Assembly: GCA_035539135.1 (NCBI GenBank)
Contig: DATLJD010000007.1
Span: 1 to 62,479, forward strand
Direction: 5' to 3'
Length of the DNA stretch: 62,479 nt
Source of the DNA: JABFWF01 sp035539135
GTDB taxonomy: Bacteria; Pseudomonadota; Gammaproteobacteria; Xanthomonadales; Xanthomonadaceae
Below the pieces are notes generated by a model. It was not told the DNA's origin. It worked only from the letters and a program-made list of their open reading frames with translations, and searched no databases. Both the position numbers and the translations under genes were made by a program. Shown piece after piece: positions 10,796 to 19,152 of the stretch; the stretch's first letter is position 1, and every line of letters begins with the position of its first letter.

Positions 10796-11386
10796 TCAGT
10801 GCCCCTGCAGCGGGTTGCCCTCCGGCCCCAGCAGGTACCACTCGCCGAACTGGTCCTCGCGCCCGGCGCCGTTGATCTGGCCGGCGCCGGTGTCGCGTGC
10901 GTAGTGGTAGAGCGGGTGGCCGTTGAAGCTCACCTGCTGGGTGCCGTCCTTGCGCTGGATGACGCCGACTGCGCCATCGTCCAGCGACGGGTCGAGCGTG
11001 CGCGGCGCGCCCTGTTGGGCGAGCAGCGGCGGCCACTCGGTCGTGCAGGCGTCGTGGCAGGTGCTGGTGCCGTTGCTGTCCTTTTCCAGCATGTACAGCG
11101 CCCTGCCGGTGGCGTCGACGAGGTAGCGTCCGTGCTCGGCGGATTCGGCGAGGCCGAGGTCGGCGCCGTTGGGCGTGACCGGTTCGGGCAGGCCTGCGGC
11201 GGGCGGCGCGGCGGTGGCGTCCGTGGCCGCGCCGGACGGGCTGGTCGCGTCCACGGGCGGCACCTGCGCCGCGGGCGGGGCCGCGCCGGCCGCTGGTTGC
11301 GCCGAGTCGGTCGGTTCCCCGCGATTGCACGCACCGAGCGCGCACACGATGGCGAGGGCGAGCAGCACGGGGCGGACGGCGGTCAT
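10796..11386 (-). CDS. Lipoprotein with secreted-repeat (Lipoprotein_15-like) domains
   Basis: A 196-residue predicted lipoprotein: signal sequence MTAVRPVLLALAIVCALGAC with the lipobox ending at Cys20, then an Ala/Pro-rich linker to about residue 70. Two repeats of the COG4315 type follow (GRYLVDATGRALYMLEKD with TCHDACTTEWPPL, then QVSFNGHPLYHYARD). AGGAG lies 8 nt before the ATG at 11386. The family is exported and of unknown function; the Cys pair in TCHDAC may form a disulfide. The gene ends facing alkB and follows radA in the same orientation with an 82-bp gap. Confidence 0.85.
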   Translation of the reverse strand: MTAVRPVLLALAIVCALGACNRGEPTDSAQPAAGAAPPAAQVPPVDATSPSGAATDATAAPPAAGLPEPVTPNGADLGLAESAEHGRYLVDATGRALYMLEKDSNGTSTCHDACTTEWPPLLAQQGAPRTLDPSLDDGAVGVIQRKDGTQQVSFNGHPLYHYARDTGAGQINGAGREDQFGEWYLLGPEGNPLQGH

Positions 11387-11468
11387 GGCGAAAACTCCTG
11401 CTGGACGGATGCAGGCAAGGCTGTCGCGGCGGCCGTCGGCGGCCGGTGACGGCGCCGGTGAATGCGCC

Positions 11469-12851
11469 CTACTCGGCCGCCTCCAGCGCGTCGGCGAGGC
11501 GCTCGACCGCGATGACCTCCATGCCCTTGAAGCTGCCGGCCTTGGGCGCGTTCGCCTTCGGCACGATCGCGCGCCGGAAGCCATGCGTCGCCGCCTCGCG
11601 CAGTCGCTCCTCGCCGTTGGGCACCGGCCGGATCTCGCCGGACAGGCCGACTTCGCCGAACGCGATCGTCTTCTCCGCCAACGGCCGGTCGCGCAGCGAG
11701 GACAGCACCGCCAGCAGCACCGGCAGGTCGGCCGCGGTTTCCTGCACGCGGATGCCGCCGACCACGTTGACGAACACGTCCTGGTCGCTGACGCCGACGC
11801 CGCCGTGCCGGTGCAGCACCGCCAGCAGCATCGCCATGCGATTGCCTTCCAAGCCGACCGCCACCCGGCGCGGGTTGGACAGTGGCGAAGAATCGACCAG
11901 CGCCTGCACCTCGACCAGCAGCGGCCGGGTGCCCTCGCGGGTGACCATCACGCAACTGCCCGGCTGCTGCAGGCTGCCGCCGGAGAGGAAGATCGCCGAC
12001 GGGTTCGGCACCTCCTTCAGGCCGCCCTCGCCCATCGCGAACACGCCCAGTTCGTTGACCGCGCCGAAGCGGTTCTTGAACGCGCGCAGCACGCGGAAGC
12101 GGCTGCCGCTCTCGCCCTCGAAATACAGCACCGCGTCCACCATGTGCTCGAGCACGCGCGGGCCGGCGATGCCGCCTTCCTTGGTGACGTGGCCGACCAG
12201 GAACACCGCGGTGCCGGTTTCCTTGGCGTAGCGCACCAGCCGCGCCGCGCTCTCGCGCACCTGGCTGACCGAGCCCGGCGCGGCGGTCAGCTGCTCGCTC
12301 CACAGGGTCTGCACCGAATCGGCGACGACGAGTTTCGGGCGCATGGTCGACGCGTGCTCGAGGATGCGCTCGACGCTGGTCTCGGCCAGCGCCTGCAGGC
12401 CGTCCAGCGGCAGGCCGAGCCGCACCGCGCGGCCGGCGACCTGCGCCAGCGATTCCTCGCCGGTGACGTACAGGCCGGGCAGCGTACCGGCCATCCGCGC
12501 CAGCGCCTGCAGCAGCAGGGTGGACTTGCCGATGCCAGGGTCGCCGCCGACTAGCACCACCGCGCCTTCGACCAGCCCGCCGCCGAGCACGCGGTCGAAC
12601 TCGCCGATGCCGGTGGACACCCGCGCGTCCTCGCTGTGGCGCACGTCCTTGAGCGCCGTCACCTTCGGCGCGTCGACCTTGCCGGCCCAGCCATCGCGGC
12701 GCGCCGCCGGCTTGTCCGGCGCGCCCAGCGCGACCTGCGACAGCGTGTTCCAGGCCCCGCAGGCCTCGCACTGGCCCTGCCACTTGGCGTAGTCGGCGCC
12801 GCAGTCGCTGCAGACGTAGGCGGTGCGGGGTTTGCTCGCGGTCCTGGCCAT
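11469..12851 (-). CDS. radA: DNA repair protein RadA
   Basis: A 460-residue RadA/Sms protein, a DnaB-like branch-migration ATPase in recombinational repair. In order: N-terminal C4 zinc finger (CSDC..CEAC, residues 14-31), RecA-like ATPase with Walker A GGDPGIGKST (about 97-106), the RadA-specific KNRFG motif in RAFKNRFGAVNELG, and a C-terminal Lon-like domain (VFVNVVGGIRVQETAADLPVLLAVLSS to the end). Length and motif order are canonical. It lies immediately downstream of the polysaccharide export gene, with a hairpin terminator in between. Confidence 0.97.
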   Translation of the reverse strand: MARTASKPRTAYVCSDCGADYAKWQGQCEACGAWNTLSQVALGAPDKPAARRDGWAGKVDAPKVTALKDVRHSEDARVSTGIGEFDRVLGGGLVEGAVVLVGGDPGIGKSTLLLQALARMAGTLPGLYVTGEESLAQVAGRAVRLGLPLDGLQALAETSVERILEHASTMRPKLVVADSVQTLWSEQLTAAPGSVSQVRESAARLVRYAKETGTAVFLVGHVTKEGGIAGPRVLEHMVDAVLYFEGESGSRFRVLRAFKNRFGAVNELGVFAMGEGGLKEVPNPSAIFLSGGSLQQPGSCVMVTREGTRPLLVEVQALVDSSPLSNPRRVAVGLEGNRMAMLLAVLHRHGGVGVSDQDVFVNVVGGIRVQETAADLPVLLAVLSSLRDRPLAEKTIAFGEVGLSGEIRPVPNGEERLREAATHGFRRAIVPKANAPKAGSFKGMEVIAVERLADALEAAE

Positions 12852-12917
12852 GCGGGGCGCCGTCGGAAGGAAGCCCCCACTTTAGCGGCTGGCGTCGCCG
12901 GGGTTGAGACGCGCATG

Positions 12918-12942
12918 GCAAAGAGCCCGCTTGCGCGGGCTC
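12918..12942 (-). terminator. Terminator after the Wza-like gene
   Basis: An 8-bp GC stem GAGCCCGC / GCGGGCTC (12923-12942) with a 4-nt loop; on the minus strand it is followed by TTTGCC. It lies 31 bp past the stop of the Wza-like gene and would end the polysaccharide transcript before radA. The U-run is short. Confidence 0.6.
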
Positions 12943-12972
12943 CTGCGGGGTGCCGGACGCTGGCGCGGCGCC

Positions 12973-14070
12973 TCAGTTGTTGCTGAAGTCCTGCTGCGCG
13001 TTGGCCGCGTTGCGCAGGATGCTGGTCAGCGGCAGCACCTGGCTGATGAAGCGGTTCCAGCGGGTCACGCCAGCCGGGCCGACGAAGACCACGTCGCCAG
13101 CTTGCAGCGGGAACTTGTCGGCCAGCGCGAACGCCACCGGCGACTTCGCGTTGAGGTGGAACACGGTGGCCGGCTGCTGCTGCATGTTCGCCCCTTCCGA
13201 GCCGCGGATGACGTAGACCGCGCTGCCCTTCGAGGTGGTCGGATCGAGCCCGCCGGCGCGGCCGAGCGCCTGGGTCAGGGTGATGTCGGTGGTCTTGAAG
13301 TTGATCGCGGTCGGGCGGCTCACCTCACCGACGACGTAGACCTCCTTGCGGTCGTTGAATGGCAGGTACAGGCGGTCGCCCGGCTTGAGGTAGATCTCCG
13401 GCGCGCGCGAGCCGTTGCGGTTGAGCGCGTCGAGGTCGACCCGGTAGCTCTGGCCGTCGCGGGTCAGCATCAGGCCCGACAGGTCCGCCTGCTCGGCGTT
13501 GATGCCGGCGCGGCCGACCGCCTGCGACAGGGTCAGCGGCACCGGGGTGATGTCCAGCGGCGTGGTGTTGGTGAAGGCGCCTTCCAGCGACACGCGGCCG
13601 CCGGAGCCGACCACGTTGAGGTCGACTTGCGGATCCTTGAGGTACTTGCCGAGCCGGCTGGCGAGCGTGCTGCGCACCTGCTCGATGCTCTTGCCGGCGG
13701 CCTGGATCTTGCCGGCGTAGGGGAAGTAGAAGGTGCCGTCCGGCTGCACCAGGCGGCCGTTGGCGACGGTCTGCTGCTGCGAGCCGGCGGGCGTGGTCAG
13801 CTCCGGGTGGTCCCAGACCGTCACGATCAGGGTGTCGCCCGGCTGCAGGTGGTAGGTCTCGGGCCGGTAGCCGGTGATCTCGGCCGGCAGCGCGCTGGTG
13901 GTCTGCGGCAGCGTGGCGACCAGCTCCGGGGTGATCGGCACGACCTTGACCTCGCCGGTCTCGATGAAGTTGTCGCGCGGCGTCTCGCCGGTGGTCAGGT
14001 ACTGGCCGGTGCAACCGGCAAGCGCAAGGCTGGCGGTGAGCGCCGCGAGCGCACGGAGGGGCATGGTCAC
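12973..14070 (-). CDS. wza: Outer-membrane polysaccharide export protein (Wza/GumB family)
   Basis: A 365-residue lipoprotein: signal peptide MTMPLRALAALTASLALAGC with a lipobox, then a Poly_export domain (YHLQPGDTLIVTVWDHPELT, about residues 73-92) and SLBB domains (RVSLEGAFTNTT and EVYVVGEVSRPTAINF). This is the octameric secretin-like channel that releases capsule or exopolysaccharide. I place the start at GTG 14070 because GAGGA lies 7 nt upstream; an ATG two codons later is the alternative. It is the promoter-distal gene of the minus-strand polysaccharide locus and carries its own hairpin terminator. It would partner the Wzc-like kinase at 26175-28427. Confidence 0.93.
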   Translation of the reverse strand: MTMPLRALAALTASLALAGCTGQYLTTGETPRDNFIETGEVKVVPITPELVATLPQTTSALPAEITGYRPETYHLQPGDTLIVTVWDHPELTTPAGSQQQTVANGRLVQPDGTFYFPYAGKIQAAGKSIEQVRSTLASRLGKYLKDPQVDLNVVGSGGRVSLEGAFTNTTPLDITPVPLTLSQAVGRAGINAEQADLSGLMLTRDGQSYRVDLDALNRNGSRAPEIYLKPGDRLYLPFNDRKEVYVVGEVSRPTAINFKTTDITLTQALGRAGGLDPTTSKGSAVYVIRGSEGANMQQQPATVFHLNAKSPVAFALADKFPLQAGDVVFVGPAGVTRWNRFISQVLPLTSILRNAANAQQDFSNN

Positions 14071-14140
14071 TGGGGATTCCTCGTCGCGAGTGGGGGAAGT
14101 CCGACTAAGGGCGCGCGCCTCGCGCGCCGTGCGGGGCAGC

Positions 14141-14986
14141 CTAGGAGCCTGCCTGACTGGGCGGCGTGAAAGTCTTTCCTTCCGCCGAGTCGCGGCGCAG
14201 GACGGGCTCGAGCGGCCGCACCCGCTGGTGCAGCAGCGCGCCGAGCAGGCCCGCGTACTCCTTCAGGGCGCGGCCGCTGCGGTGCAGCGCGCCGCGGCTG
14301 GGCAGCCAGCGGCGGACGCCCACGCGCTCCACCTCCTCGGGCACCGGCAGCGGCACCACCGTGATCCCCGCGTCGCGGAACCACAGGCTGGCGCGCGGCA
14401 TGTGCAGTTGCGAGGTCACCAGCAGGATCTTCCGCACGCCGCGTTCACGCGCCAGCCGCGCGGTGTACAGCGCGTTGTCGCGGGTGTCGCGGCTGCGCTG
14501 CTCCAGCAGCAGGGCCGAGCGCGGCACGCCGAGCCGGGCGATCGCGCGCGCCATGGTCTCGGCCTCGGTGCGGCGGCCGCCACGGCCACCGGACAGGATC
14601 ACCAGCGGCGCGCGCCCGGCGAGCCACGCCCGCGCGCCGGCCGCGACGCGGCTCTGCGGCAATTCGTAGGCGTCGACGTCGGGCCGCTCGACCCAGCCGA
14701 AGCCGCCGCCCCCGCCGAGCACGACGATCGCGTCGGCGCGCGGCAGGGATTCCGCCGCCACGATCGGGTTGCGCGCCTCCAGCGAATCGCGCAGCCAGTC
14801 CGACGCGAACGGCAGTGACCACAACCCGGTCCAGCCGATCCCGGCGACCGCGAGCGCGAGCGCGATCCGCCGCCGGCGCAACGCCAGGGCGAGCAGTGCG
14901 AGCAGCATGACGGCGGCGGACAGCGCCGGCGGCCAGGTCACCGACACCACCAGCGCATCCAGGCGGGACCACAGGGCGTGCAGCAT
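14141..14986 (-). CDS. YdcF/SanA-like (DUF218) envelope protein
   Basis: A 281-residue protein with two N-terminal hydrophobic helices (about 20-37 and 41-58) followed by a DUF218 domain: ADAIVVLGGGG (about 84-94), PLVILSGGRGG (about 127-136), TRDNALYTARL, and ILLVTSQLHMPRA. The fold is a Rossmann-like domain of unsettled function found in YdcF, SanA and ElyC, the last linked to polysaccharide-lipid-carrier metabolism. Its start overlaps the stop of the glycosyltransferase (TGATG), implying coupled translation and a role in the same polymer pathway. Confidence 0.85.
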   Translation of the reverse strand: MLHALWSRLDALVVSVTWPPALSAAVMLLALLALALRRRRIALALAVAGIGWTGLWSLPFASDWLRDSLEARNPIVAAESLPRADAIVVLGGGGGFGWVERPDVDAYELPQSRVAAGARAWLAGRAPLVILSGGRGGRRTEAETMARAIARLGVPRSALLLEQRSRDTRDNALYTARLARERGVRKILLVTSQLHMPRASLWFRDAGITVVPLPVPEEVERVGVRRWLPSRGALHRSGRALKEYAGLLGALLHQRVRPLEPVLRRDSAEGKTFTPPSQAGS

Positions 14987-16167
14987 CAGGCTTCGACTTG
15001 CTCGCCGGCCACCAACGGCTGCGGCGCCACCCGGCGGTCGCGCAGCAGTTCGTCGTAGACCTCGATCGTGCGCCGGATCACCATGCGCTCGTCGAAATGT
15101 TCGGCCGCGCGCGCGCAGGCGCGCTCGCCCAGTCGCCGCAGCAGCGCGCGATCGTCGTCCAGCCGCGCCAGGCAGGCCGCCAGGTGCGCGGGATCGCGCG
15201 GCCGCACGTGCAGGCCGTCGACGCCGTCCTCGCTGACCACCTCGCGGCAGCCGGCGAGGTTGGTGGTGACGATCGCCAGGCCGGAGGCGGCGCCCTCGAT
15301 CAGGCTCTTGGGCACGCCCTCGCGGTAGTAGCTGGGCAGCACCATCACGTCGACCGAGCGCATCAGCGCCGGCATGTCGTCGACGTGGCCGAGCCACTGC
15401 ACCAACCCTTCGCGGTGCCAGCCCTCGGCCTGGCGGCGGCTGGCCGAGCGCGGATTGCCCGGGTCCGGCATCCCCGCCAGCAGGCATTCGACGTTGCGTC
15501 CCTGCAGGCGCAGCAGGCGCGCGGCCTCGACGTAGTCGCCCACGCCCTTCTCCCACAGCAGGCGCGCGGCGAGCAGCACGCGCAGCGGCTTGGGTTCCCC
15601 CTCGCGCTGCGGCGGCTGGAAGCGCGACAGGTCGACGCCCGAGCTGCGGATGACCCGGATCTTCTGCTCCGGCACGATCCGCGCGCGCAGGAACACCTCG
15701 GCGTCGTCGGGGTTCTGCAGGATCAGCCGGGAATGGCCCCCGGCGAGGGTGCCGCGCATCAGCAGCTTGACCACCGGCCGCAGCATCCGCGCGTGCGCGC
15801 GCTCGCTGGCGAACACGTAGCCCATGCCGGCAACCGCGTTGACCACCGCCGGCACCCGCGCCGCGCGCGCGGCGAGCGCGCCGTACACGGCGCACTTGAC
15901 GGTGAAGTTGTGCAGCATGTCCGGACGCTCGTCGCGCAGCACCCGCACCAGCTCGCACAGGGTGCGCGCCTCGCGCAGCGGGTTGAGGCTGGCGCGGTCC
16001 ATCGCCAGCGGGATCCAGCGGAAACCGTGGCCGGCGAAGCGCGCGCCGTAGTCGCCCGGCGGGGACAGCATCACCACTTCGTGGCCGTGCGCCTGCAGCT
16101 GCCGCGCGGTGGACAGGCGGAAGTTGTACAGGTACCAGTCGGTGTTGGCGTAGAAGACGAATTTCAT
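14986..16167 (-). CDS. Glycosyltransferase family 4
   Basis: A 393-residue GT-B glycosyltransferase. The N-terminal domain starts MKFVFYANTDWYLYNFR, typical of this clade. The C-terminal donor-binding domain shows RVLLAARLLWEKGVGDYVEAA (about 200-220), VMVLPSYYREGVPKSLIEGAASG (about 290-310) with the EX7E-type acidic pair, and the basic residue in SSGVDLSRF. It would transfer one sugar from a nucleotide donor to the lipid-linked acceptor at the inner face of the membrane. It is the only dedicated glycosyltransferase in the locus apart from the initiating enzyme. It overlaps the Wzy-like gene upstream (ATGA) and the DUF218 gene downstream. Confidence 0.93.
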   Translation of the reverse strand: MKFVFYANTDWYLYNFRLSTARQLQAHGHEVVMLSPPGDYGARFAGHGFRWIPLAMDRASLNPLREARTLCELVRVLRDERPDMLHNFTVKCAVYGALAARAARVPAVVNAVAGMGYVFASERAHARMLRPVVKLLMRGTLAGGHSRLILQNPDDAEVFLRARIVPEQKIRVIRSSGVDLSRFQPPQREGEPKPLRVLLAARLLWEKGVGDYVEAARLLRLQGRNVECLLAGMPDPGNPRSASRRQAEGWHREGLVQWLGHVDDMPALMRSVDVMVLPSYYREGVPKSLIEGAASGLAIVTTNLAGCREVVSEDGVDGLHVRPRDPAHLAACLARLDDDRALLRRLGERACARAAEHFDERMVIRRTIEVYDELLRDRRVAPQPLVAGEQVEA

Positions 16168-17321
16168 CGCAGCTCCGGAAGTCCCTGTCGGAGCGCCATC
16201 GGCGTCCAGCGCGGCGGGGCCTCCTCGGCCTCCAGCGCCGACAGCAGCATCGAGGGGTAGACGAGGAAGAGCAGGAAGCAGGACGCGTAGCGAATGCCGC
16301 TGCCCGGGTTGTAGACGCCGAACGGCACGTAGGCGACCAGGATGATCGCGATCGCCGGCAGCCAGCCCAGCAGCAGCAGCTTGCGCGGCATCCCGGCCGG
16401 CGCGCGCACCGCGGTGACGATGCCGTGCACCAGCAGGCCGATGATCGCCAGCCCGGACGCGAGGAAGGGCAGCATCACCGGCCGCGCCATCACTTCGCCC
16501 GGGGTCGGCCCGGCCAGCGCCAGCGGCAGGGTCCACCACAGGCTGCGCAGGAAGGTGCCGGTGCTGTCGAGGTGGATCCAGGTGCGGGTGGTGTCGGAAT
16601 TGATGGTGAAGTAGCTGCGCGCCAGCGGCAGCACCTCGTTGCCGATGTAGTCGTCCAGGGCCGGCCAGGCCAGCGCCAGCGCGAACAGGCCGACCGCCGC
16701 CAACCCGATCGCCTGCACGCCCATGCTCAGGTGCATGCGCAGGCCGCGCACGTAAAGCAGGAACATCAGCAGGAACAGACCGGTGGCCAGCCCGAACGGC
16801 GCCCGGATCATGGTCATGCCGCCCACGCACAGCAGCGCCAGCAGCAGCCGCTGCAGCCCGCGCCGGCGCGCGTAGCCCACGGTCGCGCCCATGAAGAAGC
16901 CCAGCAAGCCGATGAACAGCGCCTCGCGCCCGATCACCGCCGCCCACACGCCGAAGTTCGGCAACAGCAACAGGATCAGCAGCGGCCAGCGATGGCGGTC
17001 GTGCAGCCGCGCCTGGCGCACCAGGTAGGCGACGCCGCTGGCGGCGAACAGCGAGAAGAACAGGTGGGAAAGCAGCGCGCTGTGCAGGATCCGCACGATC
17101 GCGGTGGCGATCCGGGTGACGATCACCGTGCGCAGCTCGCCGGTCTCGTCGTAGGCGCCGGCCAGGTAGGACTGGGCGTCGCCGAGCTGGCTGTAGCGGC
17201 TGTAGACGAACACCGCGAACAGGGTCCAGCCGACGAAGATGGCGTAGACCGTCCCCCGCCCGAGGCGGCGCGGGATCGCGGACACGCGGTCTTCGGGCAG
17301 GGCGATGGGATCGATGCGCAT
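16164..17321 (-). CDS. Multispanning membrane protein, candidate polysaccharide polymerase (Wzy-like)
   Basis: A 385-residue integral membrane protein with about nine to ten hydrophobic segments (for example TVYAIFVGWTLFAVFVY, LLILLLLPNFGVWAAVIG, LFLLMFLLYV, IGLLVHGIVTAV) and a long loop around residues 215-255 (GNEVLPLARSYFTINSDTT). Wzy polymerases are too divergent for motif-based recognition. The call rests on topology, length, and position between the flippase and the glycosyltransferase, with an ATGA overlap to the latter. A mannosyltransferase-like or acyltransferase membrane protein is possible. An AT-rich TATTAAT (about 17330) sits just upstream and could be a -10 element. Confidence 0.65.
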   Translation of the reverse strand: MRIDPIALPEDRVSAIPRRLGRGTVYAIFVGWTLFAVFVYSRYSQLGDAQSYLAGAYDETGELRTVIVTRIATAIVRILHSALLSHLFFSLFAASGVAYLVRQARLHDRHRWPLLILLLLPNFGVWAAVIGREALFIGLLGFFMGATVGYARRRGLQRLLLALLCVGGMTMIRAPFGLATGLFLLMFLLYVRGLRMHLSMGVQAIGLAAVGLFALALAWPALDDYIGNEVLPLARSYFTINSDTTRTWIHLDSTGTFLRSLWWTLPLALAGPTPGEVMARPVMLPFLASGLAIIGLLVHGIVTAVRAPAGMPRKLLLLGWLPAIAIILVAYVPFGVYNPGSGIRYASCFLLFLVYPSMLLSALEAEEAPPRWTPMALRQGLPELR

Positions 17322-17400
17322 ATCGGCGCATTAATAGGGAAGCGCGCGTGAGGGGGTCGTCGAAGCCGTGCGACCGGCGGCGGCGCGCGGGGGCCGTGGT

Positions 17401-18732
17401 TCAGGCCACGCCGTCGCCCGCGCGCTGCAGGCGGTGGAATCGGCGCACGCCGACGGCGGTGCCGAGCAGCAGCACGGCCTCGGCGACCACCGTCGCCCAG
17501 GCCGCGCCCTGCTCCGCGTAGCGCGGGATCAGCAGCGCGTTGAGGCCGATCGCGACCACGGTGGCGGTCGCCATCGCGTAGACGCGGAAGCGCATGTTGT
17601 CCTGGGTCAGCAGCGCAGCGCCCATCGCGGTCGACAGGAAGCGGATCGGCGGGCACAGCGCCAGCACCATCAGGATGGCGACCACGCCGCGATAGCTTTC
17701 GCCGAACACCAGCGGCACCACCCACGGCGAACACAGCACCACGCCCGCGCCGACCGCCAGGCCGAGCAGCAGCATGCCGATGTTTCCTTGCCGGTACACC
17801 GCGCGGAACTTGGGCGGGTTGTGCGCGGCCCAGCGATGCAGCCGGACCAGCAGGAACTTGTGGTAGATCACCGCCGGGACCAGGTAGATCGCGGTCAGCA
17901 CCGCCAGCGCGATGCTGTACAGGCCCGCCTGCGCGTCGCCCGCCAGGTACTTCAGCAGGATCGTGCTGATCTGGAAGAACACCGGGTACAGCGCGAAGTA
18001 CACGCCGTACGCCCAGGCCTCCGACCACAGCGCGCCCATCGGCGGGGCCGGCGCCGGCGCCGCGGCGGCCGGGCGCGGACCGTGCCCGTGCAGGTCGAAG
18101 TCGCCGTGCAGCATGGCGCGGATCCGCGGCCAGGCGAGACCGGCCACGCCCAGCGAGATCGCGCAGTAGGCCAGCGCGACGAAGCGCCCGCTCAGGTGCG
18201 GCAGCAGCAGCAGCGCCAGCGCGACCAGCAGGCGCCCGGCCGGAATCGCCATCTGCCACAGCGCCATCGCGCCGAGCCGGTCCTCGAGCCGGCAGCGGTT
18301 GCCGACCAGCTCGATCGCGAGCACGCCCAGGATCACCGGCCACAGCACCAGCAGGTCGAAGCGGGTGTCGTTGCGCGGGGCGCCGAGCAGCGCCCAGCCC
18401 AGCACCAGCGCGATCGCCAGCAGCGTGGTGTAGCGCAGGAAGCGCAGCGCGGTCGGCAACCACCGGATGGCCGCCCAACCCTCGACCCCGAAGGCCTTCA
18501 GCAGGAACTGGGTCAGCCCGAAGCCCGCCATCGGCGCGACCATGGTGACCGTCGCCAGCGAGGACGCGAACAGGCCGTAGTCCTCCGGCCCGAGCTCGCG
18601 CGCCAGCAGGGTCTGGGTCAGGAAGACCATGACCGCGCCGGCGAAGGTCGCGGCACCGAGCATGGAGATGGCGGCGAACGCGCGGCGCCAGCCGGGCAGC
18701 AGCAGGGCTCCCATGCGATCGGTCAGGGGCAC
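17401..18732 (-). CDS. wzx: Oligosaccharide flippase (Wzx/MATE-like polysaccharide transporter)
   Basis: A 443-residue protein with about twelve to fourteen transmembrane segments. Family marks are the N-terminal GAATFAGAVMVFLTQTLLARELGPEDYGLFA, which matches the conserved first two helices of the polysaccharide transporter superfamily (residues LGPxxYGLFA), and regular paired helices to the C-terminus. It would move the lipid-linked repeat unit across the inner membrane. The annotated start is GTG with no good Shine-Dalgarno; an ATG six codons later (18714) is an alternative. It is preceded by a 420-bp repeat-rich gap that separates it from the beta-helix genes. Confidence 0.88.
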   Translation of the reverse strand: MPLTDRMGALLLPGWRRAFAAISMLGAATFAGAVMVFLTQTLLARELGPEDYGLFASSLATVTMVAPMAGFGLTQFLLKAFGVEGWAAIRWLPTALRFLRYTTLLAIALVLGWALLGAPRNDTRFDLLVLWPVILGVLAIELVGNRCRLEDRLGAMALWQMAIPAGRLLVALALLLLPHLSGRFVALAYCAISLGVAGLAWPRIRAMLHGDFDLHGHGPRPAAAAPAPAPPMGALWSEAWAYGVYFALYPVFFQISTILLKYLAGDAQAGLYSIALAVLTAIYLVPAVIYHKFLLVRLHRWAAHNPPKFRAVYRQGNIGMLLLGLAVGAGVVLCSPWVVPLVFGESYRGVVAILMVLALCPPIRFLSTAMGAALLTQDNMRFRVYAMATATVVAIGLNALLIPRYAEQGAAWATVVAEAVLLLGTAVGVRRFHRLQRAGDGVA

Positions 18733-18817
18733 GACGGAGGCGATGGCGGAGTCCCTTCGCGGCGCAAATCCGGACGCACTCTACGGTGGTCGGCGTGAAG
18801 GGGGGTTCGATGCCAGG

Positions 18818-18900
18818 GACGGGAGACGGCAGACGGGAGACGGGAGACGGAAGCCGGAGCCGGAAGCCGGAGCCGGAAGCCGGAAGCCGGAAGCCGGAAA
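18818..18900. repeat. Mixed heptanucleotide array (GGGAGAC / GGAAGCC)
   Basis: Imperfect 7-bp and 6-bp units: first GACGGGA-type repeats, then GCCGGAA units with occasional GCCGGA, ending GCCGGAAAAGC. The closing sequence resembles the end of the array at 1-80, and as there a palindromic element follows about 20 bp later. Confidence 0.8.
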
Positions 18901-18919
18901 AGCTAAAGGCGGGTGCGGG

Positions 18920-19024
18920 GCGCGACGGGTGGAAGCGGTGGGCGGGACCGGATGCGCCATGGATGGCGCATCCGAGCCTTGGGTTCGCGGCGTGTTCCGA
19001 CCGCGACTGCCGCCCGCCGCGCTC
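18920..19024 (+). repeat. Dispersed palindromic element, copy 5 (degenerate)
   Basis: The internal ATGCGCCAT-GG-ATGGCGCAT hairpin is intact (18952-18971), but the arms have drifted (GACGGGTGGAAGCGGTGGGCGGGAC against the complementary stretch at about 18991-19020), and the TCCATGGA part of the spacer is deleted. The core is thus better conserved than the arms. Confidence 0.75.
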
Positions 19025-19072
19025 GCGGAAAAGCCCGACCACGGCCGGGATGGGAAATGCTCGCCCCCCGCC

Positions 19073-19138
19073 GTAGAGCGGAGCCGGCTCCGCTGGCTTT
19101 TGCCGGGCGCCGGGGCAGCGGAGCAAGCTCCGCTCTAC
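19073..19138. repeat. GTAG REP pair (BIME-like)
   Basis: A GTAG-headed unit (from 19073) and an inverted unit ending CTAC (19135-19138), with about 25 nt between the unit palindromes. The left unit carries a GAGCCGGCTC variant of the usual GAGCTTGCTC centre. It lies 14 bp downstream of the stop of the beta-helix gene at 19153. The interval 18733-19152 contains only repeats; no gene is seen there. Confidence 0.8.
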
Positions 19139-19152
19139 GGGCGCGCGAACCC

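Noticed and set aside
18733..19152. Open frames through the repeat cluster upstream of wzx
   Set aside because: They are made of the heptamer array, the palindromic element and REPs; the peptides are repetitive and differ wholly from frame to frame.
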